Assembly (NCBI GenBank): GCA_030867875.1
Contig: JAOWCC010000252.1
Location: forward strand, 1-64,000
From: Actinernus sp. WN-2022
Taxonomy: Eukaryota; Cnidaria; Anthozoa; Actiniaria; Actinernidae
DNA length: 64,000 nt
Direction of reading: 5' to 3'
Shown here in pieces: positions 58,129 to 64,000 of the stretch. Position 1 is the stretch's first letter. Every line of letters starts with the position of its first letter. The notes below the pieces were generated by a model. That model was not told the DNA's origin, did no database searches, and saw only the letters and a program-made list of their open reading frames with translations. A program made the translations under genes and the position numbers.

Positions 58129-58458
58129 CTATAACCAGCAACTAGCAGCATAGCCAATAGCAAGCATTCCACCACCTACGAAGACCAACTCGCTCAACAG
58201 TATACAAAGAATTGCACTGAACTGGATTGATCTTTCAACCACTATGGTGGGTTCGCATGTTAGAAATCTTTCCACGAATTCTATGACACCCTTATCGTTC
58301 GTATCACAATATTTCCACCAGAACGAAGCCATTTCTTCTAGGTTCCACCAACTGTTCTCGATTGTAACCTCGACTAGAGAAATATTCTGGATGCAACGAG
58401 GTTGATCAGGGTTGATCATCTGGTCAGTCGAGGTACATGTGACATTTATGCTCCCCAT
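58129..58458 (-). CDS. Small type-I-like membrane protein
   Basis: 109 residues from ATG 58458. Residues 1-75 are polar with four Cys (8, 22, 51, 68), two N-glycosylation sequons (N5-V-T, N25-I-S) and a Trp-rich middle. About 78-108 are hydrophobic, ending in SELVFVGGGMLAIGYAAS, a Gly-rich membrane segment. This tail is nearly the same as that of the neighbouring upstream gene (GELVFVCGAVLAIGYAVS), indicating a duplicated anchor. No family recognised. The Cys/sequon-rich part would face the lumen or exterior if the tail anchors it, but topology is uncertain. Confidence 0.6.
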   Translation of the reverse strand: MGSINVTCTSTDQMINPDQPRCIQNISLVEVTIENSWWNLEEMASFWWKYCDTNDKGVIEFVERFLTCEPTIVVERSIQFSAILCILLSELVFVGGGMLAIGYAASCWL

Positions 58459-58577
58459 TTTTTTACGTATATAACTATAGCTTGCTTAATCTTCAATAGA
58501 TAAGAAATTTTTTTTACTAGTAATTCATCTAGGGTTCGTCTCGTAATCTTGTAACTACCTAGTAATTTTTTTTAAAT

Positions 58578-59051
58578 CTACAAGCACCGACTAACAGCGT
58601 AGCCAATAGCAAGCACCGCACCACATACGAACACCAATTCGCCAGTTTTCTGTGAACTAGATGGCCGGTAGTAATCGGATAAATGAGGCTCCTTCAAAGA
58701 CATGTGGTCTAGCACTTCGTGGACCGTATTGAAAGCTCGGTTCGTATTGGATTGATCCTCAGAAGCATGGTGCTGCAGACTCTCCTGTTTTCTATCCCAA
58801 TCGGCCAACTTTTCTCGTTGTTCTTCGAAAGCAGCATAATCAGCTTGCTATTTCTCGAGGGCTCTGTGGTATCTTTCATTCTCTACAGCAATCGCATCTG
58901 GGTCTTTCCAAAAAAAAAATTTTCCAAGGTAGTTTGAGGCAGTGCCTGATATAGCAAAAGTAATTGCTGTACCGATCATCATTGCAAATGCTACCGCCAT
59001 ACTATAAATTAGTAGGTAGGATCTTTTGGGCCTCGAGATATTGCTTGGCAT
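58578..59051 (-). pseudogene. Two-TM helical protein interrupted by TAG
   Basis: ATG 59051; 67 codons to TAG at 58848-58850, after which the same frame runs open to 58578. Residues about 11-37 form a membrane segment (YLLIYSMAVAFAMMIGTAIT). Around the TAG the sequence is a charged helix (ENERYHRALEK, stop, QADYAAFEEQREKLADWDRK), clearly one coiled-coil-like unit, so the stop is a nonsense change. The C-terminal GELVFVCGAVLAIGYAVS duplicates the tail of the next gene. The start overlaps the end of the gene at 59002-59223 by 50 bp. Confidence 0.65.
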
Positions 59052-59223
59052 CGATGCTACCAGCCAACACAGCCGTCCACTTCACGTAATTCAATACGGA
59101 AGCTGTAGGATCGCTAAGCATAGACTCCTTGGTCACCTTTTTTGAGACGAACCCAATACCTGCAGCGAGTCCAGATAGTATAGCAACGTCTTTTATTGTT
59201 TTCATCAACTTATTCTCTACCAT
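59002..59223 (-). CDS. Small hydrophobic protein
   Basis: 73 residues from ATG 59223. Two weakly hydrophobic, Gly/Ala-rich stretches (VAILSGLAAGIGFV, about 13-26; VLNYVKWTAVLAGSI, about 43-57). It overlaps the following gene by 50 bp, as expected in a compact viral-type operon. No family recognised. Confidence 0.5.
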   Translation of the reverse strand: MVENKLMKTIKDVAILSGLAAGIGFVSKKVTKESMLSDPTASVLNYVKWTAVLAGSIDAKQYLEAQKILPTNL

Positions 59224-59272
59224 TTTACTATTGAATATGAAATATGGTTGTAGGCTTCAAATGGTGCAACAT

Positions 59273-59660
59273 CTACTCCATGTCCGGCAATACGTTTGCT
59301 GGGCATTTATCGGGAGCACGTGGTGTTGTACTACCATGCTCGGAGGGCGAATAGCTACAACAGGCCTCGATGCGTTGCGTGTTCTTCTTATTATATTGAT
59401 AGTACAGCCCTACCAACGCCACGCCTACGCCGATAGCTGTAAGTGCAGTGTTAGTAGACACGTTCTCGAACCAGCCGGGTTTAGCCACCTCACTTTCGCG
59501 ATTCAATGCCTCTTCACCTTCGCGTACCAACTCGCGATTCAATGACGCTCTAGCACGGCGGTTGCTTTCTGCCAATGCTTTTCCAGCAGCTATGCGCTTG
59601 GGATCTTTTTTTCTCAGTCTTCATTGGTTTCGCAGTGATCTGATCCACCTGTTCCGCCAT
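59273..59660 (-). pseudogene. Single-TM basic protein with a homopolymer frameshift
   Basis: ATG 59660 opens MAEQVDQITAKPMKTEKK; at the 7-base T-run 59606-59612 (A-run on this strand) the frame shifts, and the adjacent frame carries DPKRIAAGKALAESNRRARA to a stop at 59273. The second part has an Arg/Glu-rich helix, one membrane segment (TALTAIGVGVALVGLYYQY) and a short Pro/Cys tail. Slippage at the A-run, programmed or by mutation, would join them. It overlaps the upstream gene by 47 bp. Confidence 0.58.
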
Positions 59661-60123
59661 CTTGTTGCGTCGTAGATTTGCTACTAGGAAATGTTTGAGA
59701 TATATCAGTTGACTGTATGTCTTCAATAGGTTGATAGCTAGGAACAACTACGTGACCAGCTACATGTAACGCAGCACTAGCTAGAGCCACAAGGCGTCCT
59801 GCTTTAAGAGACAACAAGCCAGCCACAGCACTGATCTCGTTGCGAACTAGGCGGTCTTCTTGTATGTCCTTAAGAAGTGCTTGTTGATCATCTAGAGTAA
59901 CTATGTGCGCAACTATGCGAGTAGCTAGACGCATCGCACCATCGACTAGACACCCTGTTATTTGCTGAGCTCGAACGGCCTGGTACCTTCTATGTAACCG
60001 CTCTACATCTTTCTCAGTTAGTCTAGCAATGTCTCCTAGAGAGAAATTTTCCCCTAGATAATCCTTTGTGGTACCTGTCACAGCCAAAATAGAAAGTTCT
60101 TCCCGAAGATCTGTTTCAGATCA
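59614..60123 (-). CDS. Helical protein with hydrophobic centre; start codon lost or non-ATG
   Basis: The frame is open from a TGA just beyond 60123 to the stop at 59614; no in-frame ATG precedes the conserved-looking start. A TTG at 60087 gives 157 residues. TKDYLGENFSLGDIARLTEK and VERLHRRYQAVRAQQI form an amphipathic N-terminus. Residues about 85-115 (AVAGLLSLKAGRLVALASAA) are hydrophobic; the C-terminus is Ser/Thr/Asp-rich. It is the first gene of the minus-strand series, right inside the right terminal repeat. The role is unknown; the missing ATG suggests damage. Confidence 0.52.
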
Positions 60124-60139
60124 AAGGGGGGTATAAAAT

Positions 60140-60437
60140 TCAGCAATCCTAGTAGAATAGCCGGAGTCATAAATGATACCCGCCTTGTTTTTCTCCACGA
60201 GATGCCCCCGACCACAGCGTCTTTGTTGGATCTAGTGAATTTTTGACCACTAATTAGTTTTTCCACGGTACCGAATGCAACAACGAAATTATTATTGAGG
60301 TAAGATGTTGCATTCGGGACCGTAGAAGAACTAATTCGTGGTCAAAAATTCACTAGATCCAACAAAGACGATGGGGGTAGGGGACATATCGTGGAGAAAA
60401 ACAAGGCGGGTATCATTTTGACTCCGGCTATACTACT
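60140..60437. repeat. Right terminal inverted repeat, palindromic
   Basis: Reverse complement of 51964-52235 with the full palindrome retained: inner AGTAGAATAGCCGGAGTCAT (from about 60150) pairs with the outer end at 60437. The AT-rich loop lies near 60281-60305 and is in the inverted orientation relative to the left one, as expected for true terminal repeats. Confidence 0.92.
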
Positions 60438-60581
60438 AATGCCCCACCCCCCACCCCCACTGTTTGTCAAATGCCCGCCCCTGAGGGCTTAGATACTCGT
60501 CAAATTCCCCACCCTCTGATCAAATTTCCGGGGGTGGACCGGTGGGGGGGGGGGATGCACGGGTTTGGAATTGACTGATAC

Positions 60582-61700
60582 ATTAAGCAAGAGCAGTTAT
60601 AATTACTATTAACTCTTTACCGTCCGAGCCTGTAAATAGGAGACGTTACTAGAATATTTTTGGCATCACGTCTAGACATGCTGGAAAGACGATGTTGCGA
60701 TATTATGCGAAGGGATGTATGGCTTCAAAGTCAGAGCTATAACAGGGATCGCTCGACTCTTTCACTGTGGATAAAAGCTCATTTGTTTTGGCGATTGTTT
60801 CGTTTCTTCGATTTTCACGAATTTCGAGGAGCTGAAAATCGGCACAAAAAAACGTTCCCATTCGCACTTAAAATCAAGAGCAAACACAAAATAACCACTC
60901 AGTCGTTACAGTACCTTGTTTAATCTTTCCAACCAGCAGGTTTGTTTTCACAAAACACACCAAGCGACTGTGAACCACGCCGATGTTTGCACTGCATTTC
61001 ACTCGACCACATTTTCCTGCTCCCACCTCCAATTGCATGCTGGGTAATGGACAAAAATTCCACAAGGGGTTCCCCCCTCTGGGACTCCGGTAGGGAGCCC
61101 CTACAACCAAGAGCGTGATTTGGACTCAAGCCATTGCTTTAAAGTGACAAAAACACATCCTAATAGGTTGAGCAGGGATAAAAGACTGCCAACTGCAGGA
61201 TTTCAAGAATTTCATTGAAGAATGTTTTCCTGTGTCTGAAAGCACAAACACAACGGGAAAACCCTGTGAAATCCCCTCACAAGGCCTACTAAAAGCAAAC
61301 CAAGTACTTAACAGCCGTCCTCAGACTTAATGATGTCCTCAAGCTCTCTGACAGTGGCATTTTTCTCCAAAATTAGAGCACATTTCATTGGAAACCCTAC
61401 ATGAGTTGCAATACCTACCGTCGACCATTTCGTAGAATTCACGCGAATGGCATTGTAGAGAAAGTTTGAGCCCTCGGCTTAAAAAGTCAGCAGTATTTAA
61501 CTACCCCGGGCTAGCCAAACTTGAACTGAGGGGGGAGGGTTGAGTTAGCACTCAGGATTTCACCAATTGAGCTCACACACGATCGGACGACAAAGAGTTA
61601 AAGGAAAATTGGGATAAATTGTTGATATTTTGAAATGGAAAGGATTCAGCTAAACAAGTGTAGCACGCCCAAGGTTTGTGACGTTTTTTGTCAAAAGAGA
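60582..61700. other. Stretch without recognisable gene
   Basis: Short frames only; none has a motif. It is the flank between the C-rich MITE and the TTAA element. Confidence 0.4.
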
Positions 61701-61708
61701 ACATTTAA

Positions 61709-62794
61709 GGTTACCGTGCAGGTTCGCGGGTGTCTCTCGTTAAAAATCTCTTGCGCGCGTGGTTTTAGGGAAATCTACATAAACCTATATACCATTTTAA
61801 AGCTTATAAACCATAGAATGAGCCTGCGTAATGTTTTTATGAAAATTTTAAAATCGGTAAGAACGGTGAACCTAGAAACGCAAAACAGGTAGTGTTTATA
61901 AAGACGAATTACCAGGCCACGCGTTGGCGCGTATGGCCGATTTAACTGCATAATGTCAATCAGCACATAGCAGCCTTCAAAACGGTGTGCGGGTTTTTTG
62001 ACATTTTGCTTTGTTCAAATGCAAATTTAAATCAAAGTTGGAGCTTCAAAAAATGCCCTTGTCATTTGACACCGGACAGCATAACTAAAGAATCTTTTCG
62101 AATTTCAAAAAAGCCGCACACAGTTTTTTCTTCAATATGTGATGAAGCTCTCTGCCAAATTTCAATGAATTATGTCGAAAGCCCGAGCTCCATAATTCGT
62201 TCAAAGATAGAGAATACGCAAGAACTTCTAAGCCGAGATATTCGCGTTTTAGTTTTGTAAACAGCTAACACCTCATTAGTCCATCTGTCAATACTGCGAT
62301 ACCGCCATCCAATGAGATGCGAGAACCCGTGGTGGTCTCGACAAAGGGTTCGGAGATTCGCGGGAAACCGTAACAGGGTCATATCGATACACGACCCTGG
62401 CCACGCGCTCTGTAGTGTTCGGACAGAAAACCGAACTTATGATGCCGAAACGAAGAACGAAAACACAAGCTAAACCAAGTACCGCCAACGAAAAGAGAAG
62501 AAAGACAAAAAGACCCATGGCGGAATCCTGTAAAACAATATGCAAATAGTTCGAAGGAAGTTCCCGGATGTGGTTCCCGCGAAAAAGTTCGATGGGCGCT
62601 TTTCACATAATAGGATTATCACACGCTGGCTATTTATTTGCTTTTCCGAGAAAACACGTTTCTTTCAATATCTCGCGAATTTTTTAATGTATTGGATTAG
62701 TTTTTGTTTCATATTGTAGAATATTCAGTTAGTGCAACGTCAGGATAAAAAAAATTTTTGATAAAAAACCGCTACACGAACCTGTACGGTAACC
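61709..62794. mobile_element. 1.1-kb TTAA-flanked MITE
   Basis: Inverted ends GGTTACCGTGCAGGTTCG and (complement of the right end) GGTTACCGTACAGGTTCG, with TTAA outside both (61705-61708 and 62795-62798). It is non-coding inside. This is the signature of piggyBac-like transposition without its own transposase. Confidence 0.8.
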
Positions 62795-62798
62795 TTAA

Positions 62799-63190
62799 GG
62801 TGAATTTTGGTGTTACAATTAAAACATACCAATATGCAATTTTGGGTTGATTTCACTCTTTTTTTACATGTCCTACATTTTGTACATGGGGTGCCACTAC
62901 TTGATGCAATATTTAGAGGGTTTGCAGAATGTAGTAATGTAATGTAATGTAATGTAATGTGTAATTTGATTAAATGATAAAGATAATAACTGAGATTTTG
63001 TGATGAATGAAAAGGGAAAAATAGCATTTATACAGGGTTTACAATACCAATGTTCAGAGGATAATGACAATACCTCCAGCTCTTTTTTAGTAATCTTGAG
63101 GCATTTGGCATGAAGCCATGTATGGCAAAGATCACAAAAAAATGAGAAGTCGGTCCCTTCCCTTGTACACTTAACGCCAGCTTGTTAAGC
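62799..63190 (-). pseudogene. Two PHD-finger fragments, LINE ORF-like
   Basis: Minus strand 63185-63030: FFCDLCHTWLHAKCLKITKK and later HWYCKPCINAIFPF, the C-x2-C...H-x2-C...W-x-C-x2-C second half of a PHD finger ending in PF, as found ahead of the endonuclease in some CR1-like LINEs. After a (CATTA)n run, 62925-62800 gives CTKCRTCKKRV and CFNCNTKIHL, the first half of another PHD finger, cut by the TTAA element. The two halves are in reversed order, so they come from two insertions. Confidence 0.6.
62933..62962. repeat. (TAATG)n microsatellite
   Basis: Five to six GTAAT/TAATG units, possibly a retroelement tail between the two PHD pieces. Confidence 0.85.
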
Positions 63191-63216
63191 GAATTTCGTG
63201 TCAAACTGAACTTCAA

Positions 63217-64000
63217 TTATGTTACTCATAATACCGATCAGTAGCTGAAACAATACTGAAATGATGATTTTAACAGAAACTATTTTGACTCATGGTGAGG
63301 CTATTGAGGCCACACCCGGCTAACGCTAGATATAATTAGAATATAGCCCATATTGTTTAGAGGGAAGTAAACCTCGTATTCGGAGAAAAACGTACCATAA
63401 GTGCAAGGTCGAGATACCAACAAACTTACTGACCCAATGCATATTTTGCACGTTCAAGAATCGAACCCCTTGCCACTGTCAAAGTGGCGAGAGGTGAAAT
63501 GCCTGATAATTTCGTCACTTCGAATTCCCAAAATGTCAAGAGTTCTGTTTGAAAGCACTTACGTACCAGTGCGCTGCCGGGCCCTTTACAGTCTTACAAA
63601 AATAAACCGCTTATCTTTGATGGTTTTGTCCGGCATCTCGATAACGAAATTTGTATTGAATTCGTTCCAATGTAATCAGTTGGTGGGAACAGACTTTAGT
63701 GGAGAAATGTATGGACTATGAAGCGATATTGAACTTTTATAAAGCAAACCTGTGTACGTCAATGTCAGCTGCATGTTAAATGGTAAAACGTTTTATCCAA
63801 TTCAGACATTTGTGCCAACGTAATGGCCGTTAATCAGGTAGGATTACTGTCACCGCAACATTTCCTGTTTGATGGGATTGAAACTTTTACAGCCAATTCA
63901 AATAAGCCGAGAAAGATGAATCTACCTTCTGTTTTATTATCTAAAGACCCTGAGTGTTGGTCCGACGCGGCTGGCATGGGGTTTCAAACCTTCGTTAGCC
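63217..64000. other. Stretch without recognisable gene
   Basis: A 106-codon plus frame (63401-63721) has no recognisable features. No repeats were seen up to the window end. Confidence 0.4.

Larger units (their letters stand above)
51964..60437. mobile_element. Polinton/Maverick-related element, compact, no capsid genes seen
   Basis: Length 8474 bp. Ends AGTAGTATAGCCGGAGTCAA (51964) and its complement (to 60437); AATGC is duplicated directly outside (51959-51963 and 60438-60442), a 5-bp target duplication. AG at the start and CT at the end fit reported Polinton termini. Gene set: SAP-like protein, protein-primed DNA polymerase B and zinc-ribbon protein on plus; small membrane proteins and a retroviral-type integrase on minus. 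The genes are visibly more GC-rich than the surroundings. Canonical Polintons are roughly 15-20 kb and encode capsid proteins, an ATPase and a protease; none is recognisable here. Most genes are damaged, so this copy is probably inactive. Confidence 0.92.
50641..60581. mobile_element. C-rich MITE split by the polymerase element
   Basis: The left end GTATCAGTCAATTCCAAACC and the complement of the right end (to 60581) are identical for about 28 bp and both run into a C-run; AT lies outside both ends. Both halves carry repeats of CAAATGCCCC(ACC). Removing 51964-60437 and one AATGC gives a roughly 1.5-kb element, which itself contains another MITE (51037-51589). Confidence 0.78.

Noticed and set aside
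53077..58850. Reassigned TAG codon in the element
   Set aside because: Only two in-frame TAGs are seen, other lesions are frameshifts, and several genes end on TAG or TGA normally; mutation is simpler.

Overview
This is a eukaryotic, animal-type window. It has low gene density, AT-rich spacers, simple-sequence tracts, broken non-LTR retrotransposons (LINEs), Penelope-like retroelement pieces, many inverted-repeat DNA elements, and first exons ending at clear splice donors. The mix (CR1/jockey-like LINEs, Penelope fragments, a protein-primed DNA polymerase element, a MITE with iterated GACCCCTAAAAGGTAC motifs) fits a marine invertebrate. My best guess is a cnidarian such as a stony coral or sea anemone; this is inference from repeat style, not proof. 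No bacterial operon, rRNA, convincing tRNA or CRISPR array is visible.

Layout. 1-15 kb: LINE and Penelope debris on both strands, a 3.4-kb inverted-repeat unit (6797-10173) around a LINE, a C-rich-ended MITE (10432-10883), and the signal-peptide first exon of a probable host gene on the minus strand (13463-13593). 15.2-18.8 kb: one LINE broken up with an inverted duplication of its 3' half (arms about 830 bp). 20.4-32.2 kb: nested foldback/TIR elements, including a 7.2-kb element (23198-30390) carrying another 2.6-kb element flanked by TA, and a TTAA-flanked element with tandem repeats. 33-44 kb: mostly featureless DNA with MITEs, a Penelope endonuclease remnant and a second secreted-protein first exon (42184-42268, plus). 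37.2-38.9 and 48.2-49.9 kb are two direct copies of a degenerate gene-like repeat. 44.7-47.5 kb is a long-TIR element holding a LINE reverse transcriptase.

The outstanding object is 51964-60437. It is an 8.47-kb Polinton/Maverick-related element with a 5-bp target duplication (AATGC), AG...CT ends and 270-300-bp terminal inverted repeats, each of which is itself a large palindrome. The plus strand encodes a SAP-like protein, a 1031-residue protein-primed family B DNA polymerase with all exonuclease and polymerase motifs, and a zinc-ribbon/TFIIB-like protein. The minus strand encodes a row of small, mostly membrane-spanning proteins followed by a retroviral-type integrase. I see no major or minor capsid protein, packaging ATPase or adenain-type protease. 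Several genes are broken by frameshifts or TAG stops, yet the polymerase frame is open throughout. The element sits inside an older MITE, splitting one of that MITE's CAAATGCCCC repeats.

How the parts would work together (inference): the polymerase, primed by a terminal protein, would copy a linear genome from its terminal repeats; the integrase would insert it and make the short target duplication; the zinc-ribbon protein may direct late transcription; the membrane proteins have no known role. The rest of the window is a graveyard of transposons in which the two signal-peptide exons are the only good host-gene evidence.
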